Shown: positions 8,842 through 19,043, counted from the first letter of the stretch. The stretch is 64,000 nucleotides of DNA from Streptomyces sp. F63 (GCF_018070345.1 NZ_JAGPXX010000009.1:62001-126000), one strand, 5' to 3'. Made by a program: numbers and translations. The notes: generated by a model not told the origin, from the letters alone.

Positions 8842-9240
8842 TCAGGCGGCCTCCTCCGCGTCCAGGAGCTCCGGGCCGAGGGCCTCGCGCAGGCGGCGCA
8901 GGCCGCGGCGGACATGACTCTTCACGGTGCCGAGCGGCAGCCCGGTGCGGACCGCTATCCGGGCCTGCGTGAGGTCGTCGTAGAACGCCATGCGCAGCAC
9001 CAGGCGCTGCGCGGGCGGGAGCCGCTCCAGTGCGTGGTGGACGAGCACCCGGTCGATCACGGCGTCCGGGCGGGCCCCGGCCTCGGCGAAGCCCGGCGGC
9101 CGGGCGGCGCCCACGGCCGCTGCCAGCTCCGCGCGGCGCGTACGGTGCGCCAGCGCGTCGGCGATCTTGAACCGGGTGATCCCCGTCAGCCAGCCCGGCA
9201 GCGAACCGCGCTCGGGCCGGTAGCCCGCGCCGCCCGCGCG
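8842..9240 (-). pseudogene. sigma-70 family factor stump (ECF/LitS-like), N-terminal half missing
   Basis: The frame ends in the C-terminal half of an RNA polymerase sigma factor: the end of region 2 (RPERGSLPGWLTGITRFKIA), then a region-4 helix-turn-helix with LPPAQRLVLRMAF, LTQARIAVRTGLPLGTVKSH and VRRGLRRLREALG before the stop at 8842. Nothing upstream in this frame resembles sigma region 2.1-2.3. From about 9240 the frame becomes compositionally meaningless because it runs antisense to the linker of the LitR-like remnant. No start codon with a ribosome site lies near the break. In S. coelicolor the ECF factor LitS drives light-induced crt genes, so this is probably a LitS remnant. Identity as LitS is inference; truncation is seen directly. 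Confidence 0.75.
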
Positions 9241-10194
9241 GTGCGTGTCGCCCGCCCGGCCCCCGCCGCGGACCGCTCCGGCCCCGGCGGCACGGCGGGC
9301 GTCTCCTCGGCCGCGCCGTCCGCCGCGTCCTCCTCCCCGGCATCCGTTCCGCCCCCCTGCGGGCCGTCCCCCGTACCGCCTCCCCCCGCGGCGGCGGACC
9401 CCCGTTCCATCCCGCCGCACGCGCCGGCAGCCGCCGACCCGGCCGGCGAGTCCGCCGTACCGGCCCCGCGCGCCCCCGCCCGGCAGCCCGGGTCCGGGAA
9501 CGGGCTGCCGCTCGGCGACGTGTGGCAGGAGTGCCGCGGGCTGGCGCGGGCCGCCGTGCGGCTGGACGCTGCGGCCGTGGAGCTGTTGCTGGCCTCCGCC
9601 GTCGGACAGCACGGCCTGGTCACCGCCTGGGAGAAGGTGATGGTGCCGGCCCTGCGCGCGGCGGGCCGCAAGTGGGAGACGGCCGGGGACCGTTACGTCG
9701 AGGTGGAGCATCTGCTGTCCTGGCATGTCTCCTCGGCCCTGCGCCGGGTGCCGCCCGCCGCGCCCGCACCGTCCGGGGTGCCCGGAGCACCGCCCGTGCT
9801 GCTGGCCTGTGTACCGGACGAGCAGCACGCCCTGCCGCTGGAGGCGCTGGCAGCCGGCCTGGCCGAACGGGGCGTTCCCGTACGGATGTTCGGCGCGGCG
9901 CTGCCGGCGGAGGCGCTGGACTCGGCGGTGCGGCGCACCGGGCCGGCGGCCGTCGTCCTGTGGTCACAGAGCCGTTCGACCGCCAACCGCCCGCTGGCAC
10001 GGCACGTGGCCGCCAGCGAGTGGGGGGTAAAGGGCGCGCGGACCCGCCCGGCGGTGCTGCTCGGCGGTCCGGGCTGGGCGGGGCCGCCCGTTCCCGGGAC
10101 GCTGCGGCCGCTCGGACTGCGGGAGGCCCTGGAGGCCCTGGAGGCCCTGGAGGCGCTGGCGAGGCTGCGCCGCACGGGGCCGCAGACGCCGTAG
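9241..10194 (+). pseudogene. LitR/CarH-type B12-binding regulator remnant lacking its MerR DNA-binding domain
   Basis: From about 9240 the frame reads as a real Ala/Pro/Ser-rich linker, then the light-sensor half of a LitR/CarH regulator. A four-helix segment (WQECRGLARAAVRLDAAAVE) is followed by the W-x10-EH pattern (WETAGDRYVEVEH) and a Rossmann-like cobalamin domain with DEQHALPLEALAAGLAERGV, WSQSRS and LLGGPGW. The N-terminal MerR helix-turn-helix is absent: upstream of 9240 the same frame is antisense to the sigma-factor stump. A GTG at 9241 is in frame but has no ribosome site. In photoreceptors of this family adenosylcobalamin holds the repressor on DNA in the dark; without the DNA-binding domain it could not do so. 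A three-fold GGCCCTGGA repeat near the 3' end gives EALEALEAL. Confidence 0.75.
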
Positions 10195-10202
10195 GGGCAC
10201 CC

Positions 10203-10290
10203 GGTCCCGGTCCGGCCCTCCGGCCACCGCCCGGTCCGGCCCTCCGGTCACTGCCCGGTCCGCCCCCGGCCACGGCCCGGTCCGGCCGGA
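10203..10290 (+). repeat. degenerate tandem repeat, units beginning CCCGGTCCGG
   Basis: Three to four degenerate copies of a 24-27 bp unit that begins CCCGGTCCGGCCCTCCGG follow each other directly after the LitR-like remnant. No coding function is apparent. The whole interval 10195-10610 has no gene. Confidence 0.55.
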
Positions 10291-10463
10291 CGTCCGGCCC
10301 GCCCCGTGCCCACCCCCCATCACGACCGGCTGATCACTTGCCGGGCCGTTCCGCAGTCCCCGCCGCGGTCCCCGCGGACGCTCGCCCGGCGCCCCGCTGT
10401 ACGGCCCGGCAAGGGCACCACCGGGCGGTGGGAACGCGCCGGTGCCGGGAGGGGCGGAAACCC

Positions 10464-10618
10464 GGGCCGGGCGCGGAACCGCGTCATGCCGTGCCCACCG
10501 TGCGGCCACCGTTCCGAGCCGGGCGCACGGCCAGTCGCAACGGCCGGGCCGGGCGCGGAACCGCTCACGCCGTGCCCACCGTGCGGCCCCGTTCCGAGCC
10601 GGGCGCACGGTCAGTCGC
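10464..10618 (+). repeat. two-copy direct repeat (period 82 bp) duplicating the 3' end of the photolyase gene
   Basis: Copy 1 spans 10464-10538 and copy 2 spans 10546-10618. Both begin GGGCCGGGCGCGGAACC and share CCGTGCCCACCGTGCGG and GAGCCGGGCGCACGG, with a few substitutions and small indels. Copy 2 runs into the stop region of the photolyase gene (minus strand, stop at 10611-10613), so copy 1 looks like an old duplication of that tail. It may act in transcript ending; no hairpin plus U-tract is seen. Confidence 0.7.
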
Positions 10619-11984
10619 GGCCGCGGGCCCGCTTGAAGCGGGCCAGGCCCTCCGCCAGGCCGGTGAGCGGCTCCGGGTAGCCGCACCGGGCCCGTTCCGC
10701 CGCCGGCAGCCGCCACGGCTCGTGGATGAACCGGCGGTCCACGTCCGCCAGTTCGGGGACCCAGCGGCGGACGTAGGCGCCGTCGCGGTCGTAGCGGCGC
10801 CCCTGGGCCACGGGGTTGAGCACCCGGTGCGGCCGGGTGTCGGTGCCCGTCCCGGCGACCCACTGCCAGTTGAGCTGGTTGTTGGCGACGTCCCCGTCGA
10901 CCAGCCACGCCAGGAAGTGCCGGGCGCCGGTGCGCCAGTCGGCGTACAGGGTCTTGGTGAGGAAGCTCGCCGCGAGCAGCCGGCCGCGGTTGTGCGTCCA
11001 GCCCTCGTGGGCGAGCTGGCGCATCGCCGCGTCGACCACCGGATAGCCGGTGCGCCCCTCCTTCCAGGCCGCGATGTCCGCCGCCGCCCGCGGACCGGTG
11101 CGCCAGCGGTCGTGGCGGGTGCGGTAGTCGGTGTGCGCGGCGGCGGGCCGGGCGGCGAGCACCTGGTGGTGGAAGTCCCGCCAGCACAGTTGCCGTACGA
11201 ACGCGTCGGCGCCGGAGCCGCCCGCCTTGCGCGCCCGGTGGACGAGTTCCGCCGCGGAGAGCGTGCCGAAGTGGAGGTGGGGCGAGAGGCGTGAGGTGGC
11301 GTCGCCGGCCATGTCGTCGTGCCGCTCCTCGTAGGCGGCGAGGCCGCGGCGCAGCCAGGCCGTGGCACGCCGCCGCCCCTCGGCCTCGCCGCCGGCCGCG
11401 AGCCCCGGGGACACCTCGGGAACGCCGGCGCGCGAGGGCAGCGGCTCCGAGCCCGGCCCCTCCGGCACGCGCACCACGCGCGGGGCGGCCAGCGGCGCCC
11501 GCGGGGACTGTGCCGACCAGCGCCGGAAGTACGGGGTGAACACGGCGAAGTGGTCCGAGCCGGCCGGGGTCACCGCTCCGGGCGGCACCACGGTGACCAC
11601 CGCGTCGTGGACGACCAGCCGCCGCCCGGCGGCCGCGAGCGCCGTGCGCAGCCGCTCCTCCCGCCGCTGGGCGTAGCCGCTGACACCGGCCGCCATGTGC
11701 ACCTCCGCCGCGTCCGTCTCCGCGGCGATCTCGCACACCCGGTCGACGACCGGGCCGGAGCGCAGCACCAGCCGGCCGCCGCGGTCACGCAGGGCCGCGT
11801 CGAGCGCGGCCAGGCAGTCGGCGAGGAACGCACGGCGGTTGGGCGCGGCGAATCCGGCCACCTCGATGCCGTCGTCGCGGACGAAGAGCGGCACCACCGC
11901 GTCGGCGGAGGCGAGTGCCGCCCGCAGGGGCGGGTGGTCGTGCAGCCGCAGATCGGCGGTGAACAGGACGACCGAGACGGTCAT
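10611..11984 (-). CDS. phr: deoxyribodipyrimidine photolyase (class I)
   Basis: DNA-repair flavoprotein of 457 residues that uses blue light and FADH- to split cyclobutane pyrimidine dimers. The N-terminal antenna domain starts TVSVVLFTADLRLHDHPPL. The C-terminal FAD domain has LSPHLHFGTLS, LCWRDFHHQVL, the segment TGYPVVDAAMRQL, GWTHNRGRL and DGDVANNQLNWQW, including the Trp residues of the electron chain and the Asn-Trp flavin site. The length is normal. The start is the ATG at 11984 after GGAAGGG; the longer open frame upstream is only GC-rich read-through. It is divergent from crtE across 428 bp, the usual association of photolyase with light-induced carotenoid genes in Streptomyces. Confidence 0.93.
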   Translation of the reverse strand: MTVSVVLFTADLRLHDHPPLRAALASADAVVPLFVRDDGIEVAGFAAPNRRAFLADCLAALDAALRDRGGRLVLRSGPVVDRVCEIAAETDAAEVHMAAGVSGYAQRREERLRTALAAAGRRLVVHDAVVTVVPPGAVTPAGSDHFAVFTPYFRRWSAQSPRAPLAAPRVVRVPEGPGSEPLPSRAGVPEVSPGLAAGGEAEGRRRATAWLRRGLAAYEERHDDMAGDATSRLSPHLHFGTLSAAELVHRARKAGGSGADAFVRQLCWRDFHHQVLAARPAAAHTDYRTRHDRWRTGPRAAADIAAWKEGRTGYPVVDAAMRQLAHEGWTHNRGRLLAASFLTKTLYADWRTGARHFLAWLVDGDVANNQLNWQWVAGTGTDTRPHRVLNPVAQGRRYDRDGAYVRRWVPELADVDRRFIHEPWRLPAAERARCGYPEPLTGLAEGLARFKRARGRD

Positions 11985-12412
11985 GGCGCCCTTCCGGAGG
12001 GGAGTATGCGGGTGGTGTCGGGACCGGAACACCGGGGCCGAGGTTCCGGGGGCGGGGGGCCGGGGCCGGGGGCCGGGGGCGGCGGCCGCGCCCGCCCCTG
12101 GCCCGCACCGCGCCGCGTCCCGTCCCGTCCGTACGGCCGTGCCGCCTCCGCGGCACCCACCGCCCATGGTGCCCGCGGCACCGCTCCGCGGCCGCCGTCC
12201 CGGCTTCCGGGCGGCGGCGCGTCCTCCGAACGGTCCTCCGCCGGACGTGGCGCGGGGCGCGGCCGGGTCCGGCGTGATCGACTGGAAGGGCGGCGTCCGG
12301 CGCCGCCTCCGAGCCACATCGGCGACGTGCCCGCCCGGCCGCATCCGCGGGGCACCTCTGCTCCGAATGAGATGGGACCGCAGCCGATCGACGCGACGAG
12401 AGGACGTGCCAA
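11985..12412 (+). other. divergent promoter region between photolyase and crtE
   Basis: 428 bp without a gene that must hold both start regions. It contains low-complexity GGGGCC-type runs (12045-12115) and a less extreme segment close to crtE (12360-12412). I could not find a convincing -35/-10 pair. No copy of the GAAC-N17-CGTT pattern seen upstream of crtY occurs here with that spacing. Confidence 0.5.
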
Positions 12413-13831
12413 TTGCGCCGCACACGGGCAGAGGAGCCACTGGCCACCGGCCGCCACCCGGGTCCGTCCGCGGCCGCCCGGCCGCCCGGCGGACCGTGCG
12501 AGCCGTTCGGCGGCGCCGTCAACCACCCCCCGGATGAAGGGGGTTCGGGCCCGCTGTCCGGGTACCCGGAGCCCGTGGATGCGAGCACCGCGGACGCGGA
12601 CCTCATGGAACCGGACGTCGTGGACGCGGATGTCGCGACCGCCGTCGGACACATACTCGACGGTGTTCTGCGGGAGCGGGTCACGGCCGCGGCGGGGATC
12701 GACGACGTCTTCGCCCGCGACATCGCCGAGCGCGTCATGCGCTTCACACTCGGCGGCGGCAAGCGCGTGCGCAGCCAGTTCCTCTGGTGGGGGCTGCGGG
12801 CCTGCGGCGGGGGCCGCGATGCGGGGGCGGTGGAGTCCGCGCTGCGCGTCGCCGCCGGGCTGGAACTGATCCAGACCTGCGCGCTGGTGCACGACGACGT
12901 GATGGACGACTCCCCGCTGCGCCGCGGCCGGGCCGCCGTCCACGTGGAACTGGCGGCCCAGTACGGGAAGCCGGCGGGGCGCGAGCCGTCCCGGCACGGA
13001 GCCCGCGGCGGACCGGACGAGCCCTTCGGCCGGGCGGCCGCCATCCTCGCCGGGGACCTGGCCCTCGCCTGGGCCGACGACACCCTCGCCGAGGCCCCGC
13101 TCGCGCCGGACACCCGCCTCAGGGTCCGCGGCATCTGGCGTGCCATGCGCACCGAGATGGTCGCCGGGCAGTATCTCGACCTGCACGGTCAGGCCACCGG
13201 ATCGCGCTCCATGGTGCGGGCGATCCGCACCGCGTGCCTGAAGAGCGCGCTGTACTCGGTCGAACGCCCGATCGCCCTCGGCGCCGCGCTCGCCGGTGCC
13301 GGGGAACGCACCACGCGCGCCCTGTGCTCCGCGGGCCGCTGCGCCGGCATCGCCTTCCAGCTCCGCGACGACCTGCTCGGCGTCTTCGGCGATCCGGAGC
13401 ACACGGGCAAGCCGTCCGGGCACGACATCCGCGAGGGCAAGCCCACCTATCTCGTCGCCGTGGCCCGGGCGCGCGCCGAGGCGGACGGGGACGGCGCGGC
13501 ACTCGCCGTCCTCGACGGCGCCCTCGGCGACCCCGGCCTGTCCGCGGACGGTCTGCGCCGGGTCCGGGCCGTCCTCACCGGAACCGGGGCGCGCGCCCTC
13601 ACCCAGACGAAGATCGACCGGCTGGTCGCCCAGAGTGCGCGCCATCTGGCGGGGGCCGCCGTGGAGCCCGTCGCGGGCCGCCGCCTGCGGGCCCTGCTGT
13701 CCGCCGTCGCGGGGGCGGACCCGGGACCGGACCGCGCGGCCTCCGGGCCCGGGCACCGTTCCGCCGCGGGGGCACCGGACGGTCTGCCCGTGCCGCTGCT
13801 CCTCTCCGCCGCTGCCGAAGGAGACCGATGA
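12413..13831 (+). CDS. crtE: geranylgeranyl diphosphate synthase
   Basis: Trans-prenyltransferase that extends farnesyl or smaller diphosphates to C20 geranylgeranyl diphosphate, the carotenoid precursor. The first Asp-rich motif is DDVMDD (near residue 162), preceded by [15 protein letters not shown]; the second is [10 protein letters not shown]. The lysine/glutamine segments GKPTYL and AFQL are in place. The frame can start at TTG 12413, which has AGAGGAC 8 bp upstream and gives 472 residues. The first about 70 residues are non-conserved and Pro/Gly/Ala-rich, so a start at GTG 12575 or ATG 12605 is possible. The stop overlaps crtI by 4 bp. First gene of crtE-crtI-crtB-Rieske. Confidence 0.92.
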   Translation: MRRTRAEEPLATGRHPGPSAAARPPGGPCEPFGGAVNHPPDEGGSGPLSGYPEPVDASTADADLMEPDVVDADVATAVGHILDGVLRERVTAAAGIDDVFARDIAERVMRFTLGGGKRVRSQFLWWGLRACGGGRDAGAVESALRVAAGLELIQTCALVHDDVMDDSPLRRGRAAVHVELAAQYGKPAGREPSRHGARGGPDEPFGRAAAILAGDLALAWADDTLAEAPLAPDTRLRVRGIWRAMRTEMVAGQYLDLHGQATGSRSMVRAIRTACLKSALYSVERPIALGAALAGAGERTTRALCSAGRCAGIAFQLRDDLLGVFGDPEHTGKPSGHDIREGKPTYLVAVARARAEADGDGAALAVLDGALGDPGLSADGLRRVRAVLTGTGARALTQTKIDRLVAQSARHLAGAAVEPVAGRRLRALLSAVAGADPGPDRAASGPGHRSAAGAPDGLPVPLLLSAAAEGDR

Positions 13832-15414
13832 CACCGATGAGAACCGTCCGGGGCCGGACCGACCATGTGGTGGTGGTCGGCGCCGGACTGGCCGGCCTGG
13901 CCGCCGCGCTGCATCTGCTGGGCGCGGGCCGGCGGGTGACCGTCGTGGAGCGCGGCACGCTGCCCGGTGGCCGCGCCGGCCGCCTCGACCGCGGGGGCTA
14001 CCGCATGGACACCGGGCCCACCGTGCTGACCATGCCCGAACTGGTGGACGAGGCGCTGGCCGCCGTCGGCGACAGCCTCGGCGACCGGCTGGACCTCGTG
14101 CCGCTGCACCCCGCCTACCGGGCCCGGTTCGCCGACGGGGCCGTACTCGACGTGCACACCGGCGCCGAGGCGATGGAGGCCGAGGTCGAACGCTTCGCCG
14201 GCGCCCGCGAGGCCGTCGGCTACCGGCGGCTGCGCGGCTGGCTGGAGAAGCTGTACGCGGTGCAGATGCGCCGCTTCATCGACGCCAACTTCGACTCCCC
14301 GTTCCAGCTGCTCCACCCGGATCTCGCGCGCCTGGCCGCGCTCGGCGGTTTCGGCCGGCTCGACGCCCGGATCGGCTCCTTCCTCTCCGACGAGCGGTTG
14401 CGCCGGGTCTTCTCCTTCCAGGCGCTGTACGCCGGGGTGCCGCCGGCCCGGGCCCTCGCCGCGTACGCCGTCATCGCCTACATGGACACGGTCGCCGGGG
14501 TGTACTTCCCCCGGGGCGGCATGCACGCCCTGCCGCGGGCGCTGGCGGACGCGGCCGCCGACGCCGGGGCCGACTTCCGTTACGGGGAGGAGGTGACGGA
14601 ACTGGAGCGCTCGGGCTCCGGCCCGGGTTCCCGGCCCGGCCGGGGTTCCGGGGAGCGGATCACCGCCGTCGTCACCGACCGGGACCGCATCCCCTGCGAC
14701 GCGGTCGTCCTCACCCCCGACCTGCCCGTGGCGTACCGGCTGCTGGGCCGCCGCCCCCACCGCCCCGCCGCCCTGCGCCACTCCCCCTCGGCGGTGGTCC
14801 TGCACGCGGGCACCGACCGCACCTGGCCCGGGCTCGCCCACCACACCCTCTCGTTCGGCGCCGCCTGGAAGAGCACCTTCCGCGAACTGACCCGCACCGG
14901 CGAGCTGATGAGCGACCCCTCCCTGCTCATCACCCGGCCCACCGCCACCGATCCCGCGCTCGCGCCCCCGGAGCGCCATCTGCACTACGTCCTCGCGCCC
15001 TGTCCCAACACCGACATCGGCCCCGGCGTCCGCGCGTGGACGGACCTCGCTCCCCGCTACCGGGACGCTCTGCTCACCGAACTGGAGCGCCGCGGCCTCC
15101 CCGGCCTCGGGGCGGCGATCGAGGAGGAGTGCCTGGTCACCCCCGCCGACTGGGCCGCCGAGGGGCACGCCGCCGGGACGCCCTTCTCGGCCGCGCACAC
15201 CTTCGCGCAGACCGGCCCGTTCCGGCCCCGCAACCTCGTCCGCGGCACGGAGAACGCCGTGCTCGCCGGCTGCGGCACCACCCCGGGGGTGGGGGTGCCG
15301 ACCGTCCTGATCTCGGGGAAGCTCGCCGCCGCCCGCGTCACCGGGCCGCCCTCCCCGCCGCGATCCGCCACCGGCCGCATCCCCGGCCCCGCCAGGAAGG
15401 GCACCCACGTATGA
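13828..15414 (+). CDS. crtI: phytoene desaturase
   Basis: FAD-dependent desaturase of 528 residues that converts phytoene to lycopene in four steps at the membrane. The N-terminal dinucleotide fold is seen as [24 protein letters not shown], followed by LPGGRAGRL and [13 protein letters not shown], typical of CrtI. The C-terminal hallmark ending [15 protein letters not shown] is intact. Length is in the normal range. ATG 13828 overlaps the stop of crtE (ATGA) and its own stop overlaps crtB, so the operon is translationally coupled. A Gly/Arg/Ser-rich insertion ([15 protein letters not shown]) near residue 268 is the only unusual feature. Confidence 0.95.
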   Translation: MTPMRTVRGRTDHVVVVGAGLAGLAAALHLLGAGRRVTVVERGTLPGGRAGRLDRGGYRMDTGPTVLTMPELVDEALAAVGDSLGDRLDLVPLHPAYRARFADGAVLDVHTGAEAMEAEVERFAGAREAVGYRRLRGWLEKLYAVQMRRFIDANFDSPFQLLHPDLARLAALGGFGRLDARIGSFLSDERLRRVFSFQALYAGVPPARALAAYAVIAYMDTVAGVYFPRGGMHALPRALADAAADAGADFRYGEEVTELERSGSGPGSRPGRGSGERITAVVTDRDRIPCDAVVLTPDLPVAYRLLGRRPHRPAALRHSPSAVVLHAGTDRTWPGLAHHTLSFGAAWKSTFRELTRTGELMSDPSLLITRPTATDPALAPPERHLHYVLAPCPNTDIGPGVRAWTDLAPRYRDALLTELERRGLPGLGAAIEEECLVTPADWAAEGHAAGTPFSAAHTFAQTGPFRPRNLVRGTENAVLAGCGTTPGVGVPTVLISGKLAAARVTGPPSPPRSATGRIPGPARKGTHV

Positions 15415-16511
15415 CCGAACGTGAACTGGACGCGGCGGGCATCACCGATCCCGCGCTCCGCGCCGCCTACCACGAGTGCCGCCGGCTGAACGCCCGCCAC
15501 GGCAGGACCTACTTCCTCGCGACCCGGCTGCTCCCCGCCGAACGGCGCCCCGCCGTCCACGCCCTCTACGGCTTCGCCCGCTGGGCCGACGACATCGTGG
15601 ACGACCTGGGCCGCGACGCGTCCCCCGGCGAACGGTCACTGGCGCTCGAACGGCTGCGCGAGCGGCTCGCGGCGGGGCTGCGGAACGGCAGCCGGTACGG
15701 AGACGGCGGCGCGGACGGCACCGGAGCGGACGTCCCGGACGGCGCCCGGAACGGCGCGGGCGGCGAGCCGGTGGTGCGGGCCCTCGCGCACACGGCGCAC
15801 CGCTACGCCATCGACCACCGCCACTTCACCGACTTCATGGACTCGATGCGCAGCGACCTGGAGATCACCGACTACCCGACCTACGACGACCTGCGGCGCT
15901 ACATGCACGGCTCGGCTGCCGTCATCGGCCTGCAGATGCTGCCGGTCCTCGGCACCGTCGTGCCCCGCGAGGAGGCGGCGCCGCACGCGGCCGCGCTCGG
16001 AGTGGCGTTCCAGCTCACCAACTTCCTGCGGGACGTCGGCGAGGACCTCGACCGCGGCCGGGTCTACCTCCCCGCCGACCTGCTCGCCGCCCACGGAGTC
16101 GACCGCGACCTCCTGCAGTGGAGCCGGGCGACCGGCGCCCGCGACCCGCGCATCACGGCCGCGCTGATGGCCGCCGCCGACCTCACCCGCGGGGTGTACC
16201 GGGAGGCGGCGCCCGGCATCGCCCTGCTCGACCCGGTCTCACGGCCCTGTATCCGTACCGCGTTCGTGCTGTACGGCGGCATTCTGGAGGCGGTGGCGGA
16301 CGACGGGTACGCCGTGCTGCACCGCCGGGCGGTCGTCCCGCGCCGGCGCCGGGCGGCCGTGGCGCTCGACGGGCTGGCCCGGGTGGCGGCCGCCCGGCTG
16401 CGGGCCCGTACCGGCCCCCGCCCGTCGTCCCGGTCCGCTCCACGGCGGACCGCCCGGCCCAGCCGCACGGCCGTCGCCACCGTCGCGCGCGCCCACGGGG
16501 AGGCGGGCTGA
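15411..16511 (+). CDS. crtB: phytoene synthase
   Basis: Head-to-head condensation of two geranylgeranyl diphosphates to phytoene. 366 residues of squalene/phytoene synthase type. Key motifs are [12 protein letters not shown], the first Asp-rich motif RWADDIVDD, the second [18 protein letters not shown], and the synthase signature [13 protein letters not shown] Gly/Ala/Asp-rich insertion (about residues 100-120) between helices is unusual but sits in a loop. The Arg-rich C-terminal tail after residue 310 is poorly conserved. ATG 15411 overlaps the crtI stop, and the stop overlaps the next ATG as TGATG. Confidence 0.95.
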   Translation: MTERELDAAGITDPALRAAYHECRRLNARHGRTYFLATRLLPAERRPAVHALYGFARWADDIVDDLGRDASPGERSLALERLRERLAAGLRNGSRYGDGGADGTGADVPDGARNGAGGEPVVRALAHTAHRYAIDHRHFTDFMDSMRSDLEITDYPTYDDLRRYMHGSAAVIGLQMLPVLGTVVPREEAAPHAAALGVAFQLTNFLRDVGEDLDRGRVYLPADLLAAHGVDRDLLQWSRATGARDPRITAALMAAADLTRGVYREAAPGIALLDPVSRPCIRTAFVLYGGILEAVADDGYAVLHRRAVVPRRRRAAVALDGLARVAAARLRARTGPRPSSRSAPRRTARPSRTAVATVARAHGEAG

Positions 16512-17563
16512 TGCCCGCGGCGGCGGACGGCAGCCGGCGCCCGGGCCGCTTCCCGCTCCGGCTGCGCCGCGATCCCGTCCCCTGGGACCGCCAGCAGCCG
16601 ACCTGGGGCGAGGCCAAACCGGCCCTGATCGCGGACGCGTTGAAGCGCGCGCAGGCCCGCCCGTCCGGCAACTGGTACGTCCTCGGCGCCACCCGCCACC
16701 TCACCGCCGGCCGCCCGCTCGGTGGCACCGTCGCCGGTACCGAGGTCGTCGCCTGGCGCGGCGCCGACGGGCGGCTGCGCGCCGGACCGGGCGCCTGCCC
16801 GCATCTCGGCGCCCCCCTGAAGGACAGCCCGGTGCGCTGCGGCACCCTCGTCTGCCACTGGCACGGACTGGCCCTGAGCGGCACGTCGTTCGCCGGCTGG
16901 GAGCCGTATCCGGTGTACGACGACGGGCTGCTGGTCTGGGTGCGCCTCGACGCCGTCGGCGGTGAGGAACCGCTGGACCGGCCGGTGCTGCCGGCCCGGC
17001 CGGAGCCGGCGGGCGCGCTGCCGGCCGTCTACGCGGGCGTCGGGCGGTGCGAGCCGGAGGACATCGTGGCGAACCGGCTCGACCCCTGGCACGGCGCCTG
17101 GTTCCACCCGTACTCGTTCGTGGACCTCACCGTGGTGGGCACTCCGGGCGGGGACGGCGTGGGCGAGGAGGCGGGCGAGGAGGCGGGCGAGGACGGTTTC
17201 GCCGTGGACGTGTCGTTCAAGGTGGCGGGCCGGGCGGTGGTGCCGGTGCGGGCGGTGTTCACCGCGCCCGAACCGCGCACCGTCGTCATGCACATCGCGG
17301 AGGGCGAGGGCCGGGGGTCGGTCGTCGAGACGCACGCCACGCCGCTGACGGCCCCGGACGCCACGTCCGGACGGCCACCGCGCACGGCGGTGACCGAAGC
17401 CGTGGTCGCCGCCTCGGACCGCACGGGCTTCGCGCTGGCCCGCGCGGCGGCGCCGCTGCTCCGCCCGCTGATGCGCGCGGCGGCGGGCCGCCTGTGGCGC
17501 GACGACCTGGCGTACGCGGAACGCCGCTGGGAACTGCGCAGCACGGGACGCTTCCCCGGCTGA
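16511..17563 (+). CDS. Rieske [2Fe-2S] protein of the crt operon (DUF5914-like)
   Basis: 350 residues with an N-terminal Rieske domain. The cluster ligands are visible as CPHLGAP and CHWHG, near residues 97 and 117. The remainder resembles the catalytic part of Rieske oxygenases: the segment RLDPWHGAWFHPYSF supplies possible iron-ligand histidines, and a beta-rich region follows. From memory this is the DUF5914-type protein often found beside crtB in Streptomyces; it may oxidise a carotenoid, but its reaction is unknown to me. ATG 16511 is coupled to crtB. A short acidic repeat (GEEAGEEAGED) interrupts the middle. It is not needed for known isorenieratene synthesis (CrtE/I/B/Y/U), so a modified carotenoid is possible. 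Confidence 0.85.
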   Translation: MPAAADGSRRPGRFPLRLRRDPVPWDRQQPTWGEAKPALIADALKRAQARPSGNWYVLGATRHLTAGRPLGGTVAGTEVVAWRGADGRLRAGPGACPHLGAPLKDSPVRCGTLVCHWHGLALSGTSFAGWEPYPVYDDGLLVWVRLDAVGGEEPLDRPVLPARPEPAGALPAVYAGVGRCEPEDIVANRLDPWHGAWFHPYSFVDLTVVGTPGGDGVGEEAGEEAGEDGFAVDVSFKVAGRAVVPVRAVFTAPEPRTVVMHIAEGEGRGSVVETHATPLTAPDATSGRPPRTAVTEAVVAASDRTGFALARAAAPLLRPLMRAAAGRLWRDDLAYAERRWELRSTGRFPG

Positions 17564-17830
17564 GCGGACGACGCACGCCGTCCGCCGGAGCGGCGCCGGA
17601 GCCGCACCGGAGCCCTCGCGCACTGGCCGGCACCGGCCCGGCGGGACGGCGGGGCGGCAGGACGGCGGGACGGCGGAAAGGGAGACGGCGCGCCGCGGCA
17701 GGGTCGTACGACGGAACGGCCGCCCGCCGCCACCCGTCGCGGTCGCGAGGTCGCCGTCCGCCCGCGCGGCCCGTACGGCCCGCGCGGCGACATCCGCCAC
17801 GGCGCCGTACCGTCGCGGCGCGCGGAGGAC

Positions 17831-18868
17831 TCACACGGCCAGGGCCACCACGATGACCACGTACACCGTGATCAGCAGGATGCCGTCGAAGCCCAGCCGC
17901 AGCCACCCCCGCCGCTGGCGCACGAGCAGCCCGGCGAGCAGGACGGCGGTCATGACCAGGGAACCGCTGGTCATGAACAGCTGGTCCGATCCCGCCGCCC
18001 CGTACAGCGAGCCGTCCCGGTAGGCCGCGTCGCCGACGACGAGGTTCAGCACGTCGAGGCAGTTGCCGCCTATCACCGCGGCGATCGCCAGGGTCACCGC
18101 GCCGCGCCGGACGGCGGCGATGGCGGTCACCGTCTCCGGCAGGGCGTTGACGACGCCCATGAACACCCCGCCGACCAGCCCGGCGTTCAGGCCGGTGGCC
18201 GCCACCAGGCTCTCCGCGGCGCGCGCCACCGACCAGCCGCCCACCACCACGACGGCCGCGAGGCCCGCGAACTCGGCCCAGAGGCTCCCGGTACGGCGCT
18301 CGGGGAAGGAGGGGGACTCGTCGGGAACGTCCGCCACGGTGTCCCGGGTGCGCACCGCGCGCCACAGTGGCAGTTCACGGCTGTGGATCAGCCGCAGCGC
18401 CCCCAGGTAGACGGCCACCAGGACGGCGGACGCGGGATGGAGGCCCAGGATCGTCACCTGAGGGCCCAGGGAGGCCATGAGGGCGATCCCGAGCAGGGCC
18501 AGCAGCAGACAGCCGAACAGCAGGTTCTGCGAGGAGGACGCCGCGTGTTCGAGATTCACCCCGCGGTACGCCGCGTCGGCGACGACGACGGCGAGCGTCT
18601 GGGCGGCGATGCCGCCCACGGCGTTGCCGTAGGCCAGTTGGGGGTGTCCGTCCGCCGCGCTGACACCCGTCATGACGATGCCGGAGAGGGAGGTCGCCAG
18701 CCCGAAGAAGACGGCGCCGAACAGGGCCTCGCCCCAGCCCGTCCGGTCCGCCAGGGTGTCCCCCAGGGCGGTCAGCCGGATGCCGCACACCACCGTGACC
18801 GCGCCGGCGAGGACGAAGGCGACGATGCTCCAGCTCACGGACCACTGACCACTGATCTGTTCGAGCAC
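17831..18868 (-). CDS. sodium/calcium exchanger-like membrane protein (CaCA family)
   Basis: Integral membrane protein of 345 residues with about ten TM segments in two related halves. Each half has the alpha-repeat type pattern: GLATSLSGIVMTG followed by YGNAVGGIAAQTLA in the first, and GVVNALPETVTAIAA followed by IGGNCLDVLNLVVGD in the second. These resemble the G-(N/S)-x2-G segments that bind cations in YrbG/CaCA exchangers. A hydrophilic loop (about residues 175-205) separates the halves. The start is GTG 18868 with GGAG 9 bp upstream; the upstream extension is Arg-rich and unlikely. It sits between the two arms of the carotenoid cluster, converging with the Rieske gene, and has no obvious link to carotenoids. 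Confidence 0.8.
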   Translation of the reverse strand: MLEQISGQWSVSWSIVAFVLAGAVTVVCGIRLTALGDTLADRTGWGEALFGAVFFGLATSLSGIVMTGVSAADGHPQLAYGNAVGGIAAQTLAVVVADAAYRGVNLEHAASSSQNLLFGCLLLALLGIALMASLGPQVTILGLHPASAVLVAVYLGALRLIHSRELPLWRAVRTRDTVADVPDESPSFPERRTGSLWAEFAGLAAVVVVGGWSVARAAESLVAATGLNAGLVGGVFMGVVNALPETVTAIAAVRRGAVTLAIAAVIGGNCLDVLNLVVGDAAYRDGSLYGAAGSDQLFMTSGSLVMTAVLLAGLLVRQRRGWLRLGFDGILLITVYVVIVVALAV

Positions 18869-19043
18869 CCGGCGGACTCCAGCTCTCTGCGGTTGGACAC
18901 GGCTCGCTCCGGATACCCCTCCGGCGCGCCTCGACACGCCGTCGAACGAGTGGACGGAACCGGCGCATGGCGGGGCGGCCGGGCAGCACCCCCTCATCCG
19001 GCCACCGCGTCAGTCCGGTCGGCGCGTCAGTCCGGCCGCCGCG

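Noticed and set aside
10203..10618. Repeats near the photolyase gene as a possible CRISPR or attachment site
   Set aside because: Only two to four copies, no regular spacers, no cas or integrase gene; one copy simply covers the phr 3' end.
12413..12604. N-terminal extension of CrtE as a signal or separate domain
   Set aside because: The residues are Pro/Gly/Ala-rich without hydrophobic core or conserved motif; more likely a variable leader or an over-long start.
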